DNA of 64,000 nt, from contig CBDBZX010000004.1 in assembly GCA_965213645.1 (NCBI GenBank), forward strand, positions 310,001-374,000, in the 5' to 3' direction. This DNA comes from CBDBZX01 sp965213645. GTDB lineage: Bacteria > Deinococcota > Deinococci > Deinococcales > Trueperaceae. Positions 1 through 8,812 of this stretch are shown here, one piece after another; position 1 is the first letter of the stretch, and each line of letters opens with the position of its first letter. The position numbers and the translations under genes were made by a program. The notes beneath the pieces are model-generated. The model was not told the origin of the DNA, ran no database searches, and was given only the letters and a program-made list of their open reading frames with translations.

Positions 1-2
1 GT

Positions 3-89
3 TTACTCGCTGGTTTCAAGCTGCGTTTAGTGGGCCTCGAGCGGATGGAGACAAGGACGCCGCTTCGGAAGAGAGTACCAAAAACGTGA
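3..89 (+). CDS. C-terminal end of an upstream gene (partial)
   Basis: An open frame enters from the left edge and ends at a TGA that overlaps the GTG start of lnt as GTGA, the usual geometry of translational coupling. Only about 28 residues are visible and they are basic. Genes just upstream of lnt often encode CorC/HlyC-type CBS-domain proteins, whose C-termini can look like this, but that is a guess from context. The lnt frame is also open to the window edge, so an N-terminally longer lnt is the alternative. Confidence 0.45.
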   Translation, partial: LLAGFKLRLVGLERMETRTPLRKRVPKT

Positions 90-1633
90 CAGAAGTAGAC
101 GCTGAGAAGCGTCACGACGTTGCGCCTAAGGGCATGTTTTGGCCCAAGGTGCTCGTCTGCGTAGGCTGCGGCGCACTTCTCAGCTTGGCGCTGCCGACGC
201 CGAACCTCTGGCCGCTCTTCACCGCGCTCACACCGCTCTTCGTTCTGGTAGCACATAGCCGCCGCGTCAAAGATGCTTTCGGTTACGGCTTCTTCTTCGG
301 CGTAGCCTGCTTTGCGCTGCACATCATCTGGTTGCCGCAGAGTTTCGCCGACCTCTACGGTCCTTTTTTTTGGCTCCTCTACCCATTTTTACTCACCGTC
401 TTAGGCTGCTTTTGGGGCGTCGTCACCTCGTTAAGTCGATTTATAGGTCGAAGAGGTCTAGGTACGCTCCTTATGCTTCCCGCCTTGTGGGTTTTGATGG
501 AGTGGGCGCGGTCGCAGGGGCTTTTTGCGTTTCCTTGGGGCACGCTCGGCTATATCTGGACCGATACGCCGCTCGCTCAACTTGCGGACCTTGCGGGCGT
601 CTACGGGCTGAGCTTGCTGACCTCTTGCGCCGCCGCTCTGCTCGCAGTTCCTTTTGTCGTTCCTGCGCGTTCTGCCCGCTGGTTAGCCCCTGTGGGTACA
701 GGCTTACTACTTATTCTTGGTCTGGCTTACGGCCTGTACCGAATCAACCCTCTGCCCTCTACAGACCAAACGGCTTTACTCGTCCAGGGTAACACCGACC
801 CACTCGGGCGCGTCACCGCACCCGGAGGTGAAGTGGCGCTTTACGAAGGTCTGACGCAACAAGCTGTTAGAGACACGGCAAACGTACCAGATTTAGTCGT
901 ATGGCCTGAAGGTGCAGCTTTGGAAGTTGACCTCTCCCAAGACCCCGCTGCCGCCGCGCAAATTCAGCGGAGTGCGCTTCAAGCAAATGTCATTGCGGGC
1001 GGCGGCGCACAAGACCCCAGACCGCAGTTCAGCTCCTACAACAGCGCTTTTAGCATCTCTGACGGCGAGGTCATAGACCGCTACGACAAGGTTTATTTGG
1101 TTCCTTTCGGTGAGGTCTTCCCCTTTATCGGACCTCTCGAGCCTCTCTACACCTTCATCTTCGCCCAGCTCGGCTTACCTCTTCTCAGTAGCCGTCCGCC
1201 AGGCGATGAGATTGCGCCGCTGACTCTGCCGAGCGCGGACGCTGCCGTCTATATCTGCTACGAGTCGGTCTTCCCGCACGTCACGCGGCAGATGGTCGCG
1301 CAAGGGGCAGAGGTCTTGGTCAATATCTCCAACGACGCTTGGTTTGGGCGCGGTCAGGGGGCGCGGCAGCACTTTGAGATGGGCAACATGCGCACCATCG
1401 AGACGCGGCGCTACCTCTTGCGAGCGGGCAACGACGGCATCACGGCGCTCGTCAACCCGCTCGGGCAAGTTGAGGCGCGGTTGCCGAGAGGGGTACAGGG
1501 GACGCTCTTGGTGGACTACCGCTTGCGCGAAGGAGAAACGCTCTATGTACGCTACGGCGACCTACTCATCCTTGTTCTCGCCGCGTTTACGCTCAGCTTT
1601 GGCGGGTTTCAGGCGTTGAGAGAAAGAGGTTGA
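86..1633 (+). CDS. lnt: apolipoprotein N-acyltransferase Lnt
   Basis: Lnt transfers an acyl chain from phospholipid to the N-terminal cysteine of apolipoproteins in the cytoplasmic membrane, the last step of lipoprotein maturation. The 515-residue protein has the family layout: about six hydrophobic segments in residues 20-230, a nitrilase-type domain, and a C-terminal membrane helix. The catalytic triad is visible as Glu near 274 (VVWPEGA), Lys near 334 (DKVYLVPFGE) and Cys near 391 (YICYESVF). GTG at 86 overlaps the stop of the preceding frame and places the first membrane segment normally. Identification is secure; the exact start is slightly uncertain because the frame stays open upstream. 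Confidence 0.95.
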   Translation: MTEVDAEKRHDVAPKGMFWPKVLVCVGCGALLSLALPTPNLWPLFTALTPLFVLVAHSRRVKDAFGYGFFFGVACFALHIIWLPQSFADLYGPFFWLLYPFLLTVLGCFWGVVTSLSRFIGRRGLGTLLMLPALWVLMEWARSQGLFAFPWGTLGYIWTDTPLAQLADLAGVYGLSLLTSCAAALLAVPFVVPARSARWLAPVGTGLLLILGLAYGLYRINPLPSTDQTALLVQGNTDPLGRVTAPGGEVALYEGLTQQAVRDTANVPDLVVWPEGAALEVDLSQDPAAAAQIQRSALQANVIAGGGAQDPRPQFSSYNSAFSISDGEVIDRYDKVYLVPFGEVFPFIGPLEPLYTFIFAQLGLPLLSSRPPGDEIAPLTLPSADAAVYICYESVFPHVTRQMVAQGAEVLVNISNDAWFGRGQGARQHFEMGNMRTIETRRYLLRAGNDGITALVNPLGQVEARLPRGVQGTLLVDYRLREGETLYVRYGDLLILVLAAFTLSFGGFQALRERG

Positions 1634-1640
1634 AAGCAAC

Positions 1641-1671
1641 GAGCAATGAGTGAAATTTGGACTCATTGCTC
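1641..1671. repeat. intergenic hairpin between lnt and ktrA
   Basis: Two perfect 11-bp arms (GAGCAATGAGT and its complement) enclose a 9-nt loop. The word ACTCATTGC recurs twice more just downstream. It lies between the convergent lnt and ktrA stops and has no T-run, so it could be a weak bidirectional terminator or simply one of the short-word repeats common in this genome. Confidence 0.5.
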
Positions 1672-1740
1672 ATTGCTCGGAACTCATTGCTTCAGATAAA
1701 CACCGGAGCATGTACAAGGAGCAAAACTCACTCGGAGAGG

Positions 1741-2397
1741 TCATTCCAAGTAGTTGCGCAAGCCTTTGATAGACTTGCTGTCCCCGATGAGGACGACTTT
1801 ATCGTTCGAGCGAATTTCGAAGTCGGCCCTGGGGCTCACCTCCAGCTTACCGTCCCTATTCACCGCGACGACCTGTACCCCGAAGCGGTTGGTGAGCTTG
1901 AGCTGATTCAAACGTCCACAGAGCTTATTTTGCGCCTTGAATTCGATTACTTCAAAGTCGTCGCCTAAGTTAAAGGCGTCCACGATGCCCGGCGTGGCGA
2001 GCTGCTTAGCGAGCCGCACGCCCATATCGTGCTCGGGGCGAATCACCTCATCTGCGCCGACCTGAGTGAGCACCTTCGCGGCGATGTCGCTCGTCGCCTT
2101 GCTGATGATGCGCTTCGCGCCCTGATTTCTGGCCGCGACGGTGGCGAGAATGTTCGCCTCGAAGTTGCTGCCAATCGCGACGATCACCTGGTCAAAGGTG
2201 TCTAAGCCCAGCTTTTTAAGCGCCGCCTCGTCGGTGGCGTCCAAGATAGCAGCGTGGGTAACGCCGTTCATGAGGTCTTCAATCGCGTCCTCATTTCGGT
2301 CTACAACCACGACCTCATGGCCCAAGTCGTAGAGCGTCGTGGCGAGCGCCGACCCGAAGCGGCCTGCGCCGATAACGAGAAACCCTTTAGTCTTCAT
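1741..2397 (-). CDS. ktrA: KtrA-type potassium uptake regulatory subunit (RCK)
   Basis: This is a cytosolic RCK protein that gates the KtrB potassium translocator in response to nucleotide binding. At 218 residues it has one Rossmann RCK_N domain with the nucleotide-binding GAGRFG loop at about 11-16, an acidic residue at the end of the second strand (VVVVDRN), and a C-terminal RCK_C domain from about 140. The length is that of KtrA rather than two-domain TrkA. The partner ktrB lies upstream on the same strand, separated by 315 bp of repeat-bearing DNA, so the two may be transcribed separately. Confidence 0.9.
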   Translation of the reverse strand: MKTKGFLVIGAGRFGSALATTLYDLGHEVVVVDRNEDAIEDLMNGVTHAAILDATDEAALKKLGLDTFDQVIVAIGSNFEANILATVAARNQGAKRIISKATSDIAAKVLTQVGADEVIRPEHDMGVRLAKQLATPGIVDAFNLGDDFEVIEFKAQNKLCGRLNQLKLTNRFGVQVVAVNRDGKLEVSPRADFEIRSNDKVVLIGDSKSIKGLRNYLE

Positions 2398-2429
2398 ATA
2401 GCAGGTACACCCCTAGAGGCGGGGTACGG

Positions 2430-2610
2430 GGTACTATAGTCATCTGGTTTGAGTGTACGTAGTTTTGCCCCCTTTCGGGGATGAACGACGAAGCAACGCT
2501 CTCACTATATAAAACGTTGTCTAGCACGCACATTATGAGATGAAATCCCGCTAGCTCTGCGAGCTGAGACTTGCGACACTTTGTCTCAGTATATCGTGGA
2601 ACTGCTAATA
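2430..2610. repeat. repeat family A copy 1, with internal insertions
   Basis: This 315-bp gap between ktrB and ktrA resembles the 50.8-51.2 kb repeats. It contains CATCTGGT, then CTATATAAAACG, TAGCACGCAC, GAGATGAAAT and TGCGACACTTTGTC in the same order. Relative to those copies it carries two extra pieces. One at about 2466-2496 contains CCCCTTTCGGGGATGAACGA, a module also seen inside family B repeats at 7.7 and 49.8 kb. The other at about 2548-2570 is a small palindrome. No gene is seen in the gap. Confidence 0.6.
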
Positions 2611-2712
2611 TATTCATGTACCTTAAACCCTTCCCTACCTACAGTTTACAAAATGAATATTACGACTCGAGCCCGTGAGAGGTCCAAACAAAATAAGTTC
2701 AGCTTGTAGCCC

Positions 2713-4065
2713 CTAACTAATCAGCACCTCCTCCTCAGGGTGCCTTATGCCCCCCCCTTGCGGCTCTTGGGCTAAGGCAAGCGCAAACGTCATGGGACCG
2801 ACGCGCCCCAAATACATGAGCGCGATGATGACGAGCTGCCCCACCGTGCTCAAGTCGCCCGTCGCGCCCATCGAGAGCCCCACCGTGCCGAAGGCCGACA
2901 TCGTCTCGAAGACGAGCGGCAAAAGCTCGATACTCTCGGTGATGCTGAGCGTCAGGAGCGCGGCGATGACGAGGCCGCTACTCAGCAGCACCACCGTGTC
3001 AGCTTTCATAGCTGTCTCGGTACTGACGCGGCGTCCGAAGATAGTCAGTTCGCCGTAGCCCCGCACCATACTCCAGGCGCTCGCCGCGAGCACGAAAAAG
3101 GTCACGGTTTTGATGCCGCCCGCCGTCGAGCCGGGCGAGCCGCCGATAAACATGAGCAGCATGGTGAAGATGAGGGTGGGATTATTCATGGAGCCGATGT
3201 CGAGCGTGTTAAAGCCCGCCGTGCGCGGGGTGACGCCTTGGAAAAAGGCACCCCAGAGCTTCGCGCCAAGGGGCAACTCGCCCAGGGTGGCGGGGTTGGT
3301 CCACTCGAGCAGCGCCACCACCGCAAACCCCAGCACGCAGAGCACCCCGGTCACGACCAGCACGATTTTCGTGTGCAGCGTCAAGCGGTTTTTGCGCCGC
3401 TCCCGAACGTTGCCGATGAGGTTAATCTGCACGATGAAGCCGAGACCGCCCAAAATAAACAGTCCCGTAATCGTGAGGTTGACGAGCGGATTACCGACAA
3501 AGCGCGACAAGGAGTCGCCGTAGAAGGCGAAACCCGCGTTGTTCGCGGCGCTAATGCTATGAAAGAGCGCGTAGAACGCACCCGCCCCGGCCCCCTCTTG
3601 CGCTGCAAACGCCGGGTAGAGTAGCAGCGCACCGACGAGTTCGACGCCCAGCGAGAGCAGGACGATATTGCGCACTAGTTCCACCACGCCGCCGATTTGG
3701 AAGGCGCTCACTTGCTCTGCGACGCGCATCCTTTCGCCAAAGCCGACCCGCCGTCCCAGCGCCAAAGCGAAGAGCGTGCCGAAGGTGACGAGACCCAGGC
3801 CGCCCAGTTGAATCAGCACCATAATCACGCTTTGACCAAACGGGCTCCAGGCTGTGCCCGTGTCCACCACGATGAGGCCGGTGACGCAGAGGGCGCTCGA
3901 GGCTGTAAAAAACGCATCTAACAGGGTGAGGTCTTCGCCCGCCGCGTGTGACCAGGGCAACCACAAGAGGAGCGTGCCGATGAGCCCGGTGACGCCAAAC
4001 GAGAGCGCAATGACTTTGGCGGGTGAGAGGGTGCGGCGGCGTGGTCGGTTATCGGGTGATCTCAT
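2713..4065 (-). CDS. ktrB: KtrB/TrkH-type potassium translocating subunit
   Basis: This is the membrane pore of a Ktr-type potassium (possibly sodium-driven) uptake system. The 450-residue protein shows the repeated membrane-pore-membrane units of the TrkH/KtrB superfamily, with selectivity-filter-like segments such as SSALCVTGL, SAANNAGFA, GVTPRTAGFN and SAFGTVGLS. Each has the conserved glycine of the four-fold filter. The length suits KtrB, not the longer TrkH. It pairs with ktrA downstream, and a two-RCK TrkA-like gene is divergently transcribed beyond the start, so the locus holds two candidate gating proteins for one pore. Confidence 0.92.
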   Translation of the reverse strand: MRSPDNRPRRRTLSPAKVIALSFGVTGLIGTLLLWLPWSHAAGEDLTLLDAFFTASSALCVTGLIVVDTGTAWSPFGQSVIMVLIQLGGLGLVTFGTLFALALGRRVGFGERMRVAEQVSAFQIGGVVELVRNIVLLSLGVELVGALLLYPAFAAQEGAGAGAFYALFHSISAANNAGFAFYGDSLSRFVGNPLVNLTITGLFILGGLGFIVQINLIGNVRERRKNRLTLHTKIVLVVTGVLCVLGFAVVALLEWTNPATLGELPLGAKLWGAFFQGVTPRTAGFNTLDIGSMNNPTLIFTMLLMFIGGSPGSTAGGIKTVTFFVLAASAWSMVRGYGELTIFGRRVSTETAMKADTVVLLSSGLVIAALLTLSITESIELLPLVFETMSAFGTVGLSMGATGDLSTVGQLVIIALMYLGRVGPMTFALALAQEPQGGGIRHPEEEVLIS

Positions 4066-4220
4066 CTTAGTTGATGTGAAAATAACAGGGTGAGGGGAAT
4101 ATACAGCACGGCTCAGAGCTTATCACTTAGTAAGGTGAGAGGGGGCTGAGGCCGTAACGATGAAGGGCGGATATAAGAGGTTAATGTAAAATGATGAAGG
4201 GTTAGTAAACCGGGATTGTG

Positions 4221-4226
4221 TATGCT
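4221..4226 (+). promoter_or_regulatory. -10 box of a leaderless promoter for trkA
   Basis: TATGCT lies exactly 6 nt before the ATG at 4233, so transcription would begin at or next to the start codon. The same spacing recurs at other genes in the window. Confidence 0.6.
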
Positions 4227-4232
4227 TGTGCT

Positions 4233-5582
4233 ATGAACGTTGTCATCGTTGGTGGAGGTGAAATCGGCGCACAGGTCGCGGAGGCGCTGCAACACGCGCA
4301 TAGCGTTACGGTCATCGATACAGACGCGGAGCGCTCGCAAGCCTTTGAAACGGTGGACGTGCGCTTCGTCCAGGGCAACGGTGCAGACCCCAAAGACCTC
4401 CGCGCCGCCGACGCGCACCGTGCGGACGCCTTTATTGCCTGCACCGTCAACGACGACATCAACGTGCTGGCGTGCTTGGCCGCGAAGGGCTTAGGCGCAA
4501 AGGAGACGATGGCCTTTGTCACGCGCAAGCGCTACGTCGAAGCGTTCGCCGAGTCGGGCATGATGGAGGGCGTCGGGCTGATGATCGACCGTATGCTCTG
4601 GCCGCAACGCATCTTAGCGAACCAGATCGCGGACATCGTGCAGGTGCCCCGCGCGGTGGACAGCACCTTTTTTGCGAGTAAGAAGATTCAGCTTTTGGAG
4701 TACAAGTTAGAAGAGGGCGACCCCTTTATGGGCAAACCCTTGAACGAAATCTCAATGCCAAAAAGTGCCCTCGTGGTGGGCTCGATCCGCGACGATTCCT
4801 TTATCATCCCCTCGGGCAAAACGGTGCTCTGCCCAGACGATAAAGTCATCTTCATGGGCACGGTGCCGAGTATGCGCGAGGTCGAGTCGCGCTTTGCGCC
4901 GCGCAAGCGCCGTCCGAACGTCGTCATCGTCGGCGGGGGCAACGTCGGCTTTATGGTGGCTGAGCAGCTCCAGGAGAGCCAAGCCCGTATCACGATTATC
5001 GAGTCGGACGAAGAGCGGAGCGAAGCCCTAGCGCGCTTCTTACCCAAGGTGCTCGTGCTGCGCGGCGACGGCACGGACCTAGAGCTTTTGGAGCAAGAGC
5101 GCATCGAAGACGCCGACGTGCTCGTCGCAGTCACCAACGACGACAGCAAGAACCTGCTCACCTCTCTGCTGGGCAAGCAACTCGGTATCCCCAAAGTCAT
5201 CACGCGGGTCGCGCGGGCACGCAACCGCCGCCTCTTCGAGCGGGTCGGCATCGACACCTCGCTCGCGCCGCGCACGGCTGCGGTGCAAGAGGTGTTGAAC
5301 TGGTTAGAAGCCGACGCCGTTGACCACCTCGCCAGCATCGAAGACCGCGCTGAAGTGATGGAGGTCTCCTACCCCTACCAGTGCGAGACGGGCCGCATCC
5401 GCGACCTGGGCGCACCCCCCGACAGTCTCATCGGCGCGATTTTGCGCAAGAACGAGGTCTTTATCCCTGACGGTGAGAGCAAGATTCAGCACGGCGACCA
5501 CCTCTTCATCGTCACCACGCCCGACAATGTGGACGCGGTGCATGAGTGGTTGGAGGCGAAGCGTTTAGCGGAGGCGAGATAA
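4233..5582 (+). CDS. trkA: TrkA-type potassium uptake protein with two RCK domains
   Basis: This is a cytosolic NAD-binding regulator of Trk/Ktr potassium channels. The protein of about 449 residues is a duplication: RCK_N (VIVGGGEIG at the N-terminus) plus RCK_C, then a second RCK_N (VIVGGGNVGFM near 230) plus RCK_C. The start at 4233 is preferred over an in-frame GTG at 4218, because the homologous nucleotide-binding motif begins at once and a -10 box sits 6 nt upstream. It is divergent from ktrB. No separate trkH is present in the window, so it may act on the neighbouring KtrB-like pore. Confidence 0.93.
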   Translation: MNVVIVGGGEIGAQVAEALQHAHSVTVIDTDAERSQAFETVDVRFVQGNGADPKDLRAADAHRADAFIACTVNDDINVLACLAAKGLGAKETMAFVTRKRYVEAFAESGMMEGVGLMIDRMLWPQRILANQIADIVQVPRAVDSTFFASKKIQLLEYKLEEGDPFMGKPLNEISMPKSALVVGSIRDDSFIIPSGKTVLCPDDKVIFMGTVPSMREVESRFAPRKRRPNVVIVGGGNVGFMVAEQLQESQARITIIESDEERSEALARFLPKVLVLRGDGTDLELLEQERIEDADVLVAVTNDDSKNLLTSLLGKQLGIPKVITRVARARNRRLFERVGIDTSLAPRTAAVQEVLNWLEADAVDHLASIEDRAEVMEVSYPYQCETGRIRDLGAPPDSLIGAILRKNEVFIPDGESKIQHGDHLFIVTTPDNVDAVHEWLEAKRLAEAR

Positions 5583-5586
5583 ACGT

Positions 5587-5592
5587 TACACT
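5587..5592 (+). promoter_or_regulatory. -10 box of a leaderless promoter for the MBL hydrolase
   Basis: TACACT is followed after 5 nt by the GTG start at 5598. It lies just past the trkA stop, so the hydrolase probably has its own promoter besides any readthrough. Confidence 0.5.
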
Positions 5593-5597
5593 AGAGC

Positions 5598-6587
5598 GTG
5601 GCACAACCCGCCTGGCTCCACCTCTTCGAGCGCACCTTTCCGAGCGCCAACATGGTGCTCGTCAGGGGCGAGACACCCCTTTTAATCGACACGGGCTTCG
5701 GCAGCGACGCTGCGCAGACAAGAGCGCTCCTCTACAGCGCGGGCGTACCCGCTGAGCGCTTGGCGCTGGTCGTCAATACGCACTATCACAGCGACCATGT
5801 GGGCGGCAACTTCGATTTGCAGTCGCGCTTCGGCTTGCCGATTGCGGCGCACCGCTGGGAAGCGGGTGTCATTAACAGCCGTGACGCGGAGGCGTGCGGC
5901 GCGAGGTGGCTGCGGCAACCTATCGAACCCTATACAGTCAACAGGTTTCTCGCGGACGGCGACGAAGTTTCGGCGGGCGGTGTGATGCTGCGCGTTCTGC
6001 ATACGCCAGGGCATACGCTAGGACACATCTCGCTCTTCGAGGAGCGAGAAAAGGCGCTTATCTGCGGCGACGCGGTCCACGGCGACGATGTGGCGTGGCT
6101 CAACGTATTTCGGGAAGGCGTCGGCGCGGCGGAGCGGGCGATGGACAGCTTGGAGCGGCTCTTGCGGCTCGGGGCGCGGTGGGCCTGCTCGGGGCACGGT
6201 GTGCCTATGACCGACCCGGACGTGGCGCTGCGGGCAGCCTTAAAGCGCTATGAGCGGTGGCTCGAGGAGCCTGAACGCACCGCTTGGCACGGCATGAAGC
6301 GCATCTTTGCCTTTGCGCTGATGATCGAGGGTGGACTCCTAGAGGATGAGGTGGCGGGGTATCTGCACTCGAGCCCCTGGTTCAGAGACTACAGCACCTA
6401 CGCCTTTGGGTTAGCGCCCGCCGACCTCGTCGCGCCCTTGCTCCAAGAGATGCAGCGCTCCGAGGCGGCAGGGTGGAGAGAGGATGAAGCGGGCCGCCGC
6501 TTGGTTGCGTTAGCGCCGCACCAGGTTCCTAGAGACTGGTGGCCTAAGCACACCCGACCTAGCGCTTGGCCTAAAGCGGTTCGCTGA
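5598..6587 (+). CDS. metallo-beta-lactamase-fold hydrolase
   Basis: This is a zinc-dependent MBL-fold hydrolase of the glyoxalase-II-like group; the substrate is unknown. The HxHxDH motif appears as HYHSDH at about residues 61-66. The following metal ligands are in HTPGHTLGH (near 135), GDAVHGDD (the bridging Asp) and SGHG (near 198). A C-terminal extension of about 110 residues after the MBL core is helical and contains a tryptophan-rich end. It starts 15 nt after trkA with its own leaderless-type -10 box. Thioesterase, lactonase or hydroxyacylglutathione-hydrolase activity are all possible. Confidence 0.85.
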   Translation: MAQPAWLHLFERTFPSANMVLVRGETPLLIDTGFGSDAAQTRALLYSAGVPAERLALVVNTHYHSDHVGGNFDLQSRFGLPIAAHRWEAGVINSRDAEACGARWLRQPIEPYTVNRFLADGDEVSAGGVMLRVLHTPGHTLGHISLFEEREKALICGDAVHGDDVAWLNVFREGVGAAERAMDSLERLLRLGARWACSGHGVPMTDPDVALRAALKRYERWLEEPERTAWHGMKRIFAFALMIEGGLLEDEVAGYLHSSPWFRDYSTYAFGLAPADLVAPLLQEMQRSEAAGWREDEAGRRLVALAPHQVPRDWWPKHTRPSAWPKAVR

Positions 6588-6712
6588 GCGAGAATCGAAG
6601 GAATAAGTCACGAAGCCGTTAATCTACTGAGAAGTGGGGTGAAAAACTTCATAGAATCTTAAAACAAGGCGCAACATTGCCCTGCGCTTACGCCCTTTTC
6701 ACTTCGGCGCGG

Positions 6713-6718
6713 TAAGCT
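6713..6718 (+). promoter_or_regulatory. -10 box of a leaderless promoter
   Basis: TAAGCT lies 5 nt before the ATG at 6724. The string TAA(G/A)CTAAAGCATG is shared with the mgsA start at 39432. Confidence 0.55.
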
Positions 6719-6723
6719 AAAGC

Positions 6724-7572
6724 ATGGTACGTGCGCTCGAGATGATGTGGAACAGCGTCACCTCATCCCTCTCCTCCCTCTGGAACACCATCCTGCCCAC
6801 GGTGCAGCCCACCTTGCAGCGCCTAGACCCGCTCACTTGGGGGATGATCGCCGTGGGTTTACTTATCCTCCTACTCCTCGTCATGCTTTTGCGCCGCCGT
6901 CGCCCCGAAGAGCCCGCGCCCAGCAAGCCTGAACTGCTCGTGTCCTTGGGCGAAATCCGCGTGCTCGAAGACTACGTTGAAGAGACGCAGGGCGAGCGCG
7001 GCAGCAGGGGCGGTATCATGCGGCCCGTCAGTCACGCGCTGCGCATGACGGTCAGCAACCTCAACGCCTACCCCGTGCAGCTTTTAGAAGTCGCGCTTAA
7101 AACGCCCGAGATGGACGCGCCCGTGACGCTCGAGACCGCCCAGATCATCCCCCCCGAAGCCTCGGTGCTGATCAAAGAGGCTCTGCCACGCTCTGAGCCA
7201 GAGTTAGACGGCGAAGCGGGCAAGCTCACCCTTTACTTCTACCTCTCGGGCAGCAGCAAACGCTACGTCTCTTTGCAAGCCCACTTTGAGTTCGAACCCT
7301 GGGACGCCCGCTATAAAGTCTCGCCGCTAGGCCAATCCCTGACCCCCTTTCGGCAGCTCGCCAGCGCCCACGTCAGCAGGCTGCGCGAGCGCAGTTGGCA
7401 GGAGCGTCAAGCGCAAGAGGCGCAAAGGGAGCGCCGCGAGAAGGTCGCGGCGTTTGACGGCTTTGGTAACGAGCTTGAGCGTGGCGGTTGGCAAGAGGGT
7501 CGGCGCGAGCGTGAGCCCGCCGGGGAGCGCGAGCGTCCGACGGGCGGGTTTAACTTTCCTGACGAGTTTTAA
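6724..7572 (+). CDS. single-pass membrane protein of unknown function
   Basis: I do not recognise the family. The 282-residue protein has one strong transmembrane segment at about 38-57 followed by arginines, which predicts a short N-terminal outside segment and a cytoplasmic remainder. Residues 75-210 look like a beta-rich domain (alternating hydrophobic stretches such as LTLYFYLSG and RYVSLQAHFEF). The last 70 residues are highly charged and Arg/Glu-rich, probably disordered or coiled. A leaderless-type -10 box fixes the start. No neighbour suggests a role. Confidence 0.75.
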   Translation: MVRALEMMWNSVTSSLSSLWNTILPTVQPTLQRLDPLTWGMIAVGLLILLLLVMLLRRRRPEEPAPSKPELLVSLGEIRVLEDYVEETQGERGSRGGIMRPVSHALRMTVSNLNAYPVQLLEVALKTPEMDAPVTLETAQIIPPEASVLIKEALPRSEPELDGEAGKLTLYFYLSGSSKRYVSLQAHFEFEPWDARYKVSPLGQSLTPFRQLASAHVSRLRERSWQERQAQEAQRERREKVAAFDGFGNELERGGWQEGRREREPAGERERPTGGFNFPDEF

Positions 7573-7620
7573 CACTGAAGCGACGTTGCCACGTGAGGAC
7601 GTTGGAAGTTATGAGAACTT

Positions 7621-7649
7621 TTGAGGATGTCATTCCGTGACATTCTCAA
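7621..7649. repeat. 29-bp palindrome (family E) downstream of the sulfotransferase
   Basis: Arms TTGAGGATGTCA and TGACATTCTCAA flank 5 nt and match 11 of 12. A second copy lies at 8962-8990, so the pair brackets the sulfotransferase gene. Confidence 0.6.
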
Positions 7650-7696
7650 TTTACTTAGTACTAGGTTAAATACAGCGTTAAGTAAAAAAGGAGTCA

Positions 7697-7838
7697 TGTC
7701 ATTCTGAGCGAAACGAAGTCCCCTTTCGGGGATGAACGATGGAGTCGAAGAATCTCTGCCCTTGCCTTCTCCTCTGACAGAGATTGCGAGTTACGAAGTT
7801 TTAGCGTAGCTAAACGAGACCCTTCGACAACCGGACTG
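7697..7838. repeat. repeat family B copy 1
   Basis: The element begins TGTCATTCTGAGCGAAACGA and continues with GAATCTCTGCCCTTGCC, an AGAGATTGCGAG segment, and GAGACCCTTCGACAA. The same order of words occurs at 19.5, 20.8 and 49.8 kb. It carries the CCCCTTTCGGGGATGAACGA module between its first and second thirds. It fills most of the gap between the membrane protein and the sulfotransferase; I see no gene there. Confidence 0.7.
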
Positions 7839-7900
7839 CGTCTTACTGCGTGAACAGGGTGACATCAGCGAGAAGGTGTCAATACTTTGTTGACAGTGTA

Positions 7901-8812
7901 TTAAGCGGCGAGTTTGGGTTTCTTTTGACTCACGACCTTTTCTGTGTTCACTTCTTGTGGCGGAACCCAGCGCCAACTCTTCAGCTCGAGCCCCGTCACC
8001 TCGCGAAACGCTTCCGTGTCCTCTCGCAGTTTGTCCAACAGCTTTTGGTGCAGCGCCGCGTCAACTTTAGGCTGCTCGATGGGACGACCGAAAACCCAAG
8101 GGACGTTGCGCTCGAGCCAGTACATACCGCGTACACTGTTGCGCCGCATCCAGATTTTCAGCGGGTTGCGCCGCCGCGTTTCAGCGGGGGGCATCGTGCC
8201 GGAATTTGCCTTAAAGCGCTCGTCTTGGTAGCTTGGATCTACACCCAAGAATTCAAAGACCTCACGCAGCGTCTCCTGCGGTCTCTCTTTCATATCCTCT
8301 AACACGACGATTTTGATTTGCGCCGCTGGGTAGTGCTCCAAATACTGCGCCAACTGATAATGATAGCGGCTGCACCAGAGGTAAGCGTTTTTTTCGTCGA
8401 GCACTGCTTCGGCAAAAGGCCGGTTTTGCTCACCAATCGAGTAATCGTGAACGTAGTGTGACACGATACGTTTGATAGGGTCGCGCACGCAGTAGATGAG
8501 CTTGGCGTCGGGCGCGGCGGCGTGCATCCTCTGGGCCACGCCGGGGAAGAGCGGCTCGCGGGTGTAGTTGGGTGAAGACTCGCCCATGACCTTACCCGCT
8601 TCAGTGAAGTTGCTTTTGTACCACGCAACGCCCCATTCCCAGCGCTGATGCTCGACGAAGAAGTTCAGCTCTTTAGGCTGCGACATTGCAACTTCAGGAT
8701 GGTAGTTCAAGTAGTCGTGGAGGCTCGTGGTGCCGCATTTCATCGCACCGAGGATGATGAAATCAGGGAGGCGACCCTCAGTAGTTACGGCGTTATCTGC
8801 GCTGCTATTCAT
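7901..8812 (-). CDS. sulfotransferase family protein
   Basis: This protein probably transfers sulfate from PAPS to a carbohydrate or lipid acceptor in the cytoplasm. The 303-residue protein has the P-loop-like 5'-PSB motif at about residues 20-30 (ILGAMKCGTTSLHDYL) and a 3'-PB-like motif near 118-126 (CVRDPIKRIVSHY), the two PAPS-binding hallmarks. The match is to the heparan-sulfate/Stf0-like Sulfotransfer_1 superfamily. It is a lone gene flanked by repeats on both sides, with no PAPS-synthesis genes in the window, which fits an acquired accessory gene. Confidence 0.85.
   Translation of the reverse strand: MNSSADNAVTTEGRLPDFIILGAMKCGTTSLHDYLNYHPEVAMSQPKELNFFVEHQRWEWGVAWYKSNFTEAGKVMGESSPNYTREPLFPGVAQRMHAAAPDAKLIYCVRDPIKRIVSHYVHDYSIGEQNRPFAEAVLDEKNAYLWCSRYHYQLAQYLEHYPAAQIKIVVLEDMKERPQETLREVFEFLGVDPSYQDERFKANSGTMPPAETRRRNPLKIWMRRNSVRGMYWLERNVPWVFGRPIEQPKVDAALHQKLLDKLREDTEAFREVTGLELKSWRWVPPQEVNTEKVVSQKKPKLAA

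Noticed and set aside
1657..1968. 103-codon frame on the plus strand opposite ktrA
   Set aside because: Complementary to the well-conserved ktrA coding region; codon pattern is that of an antisense shadow.
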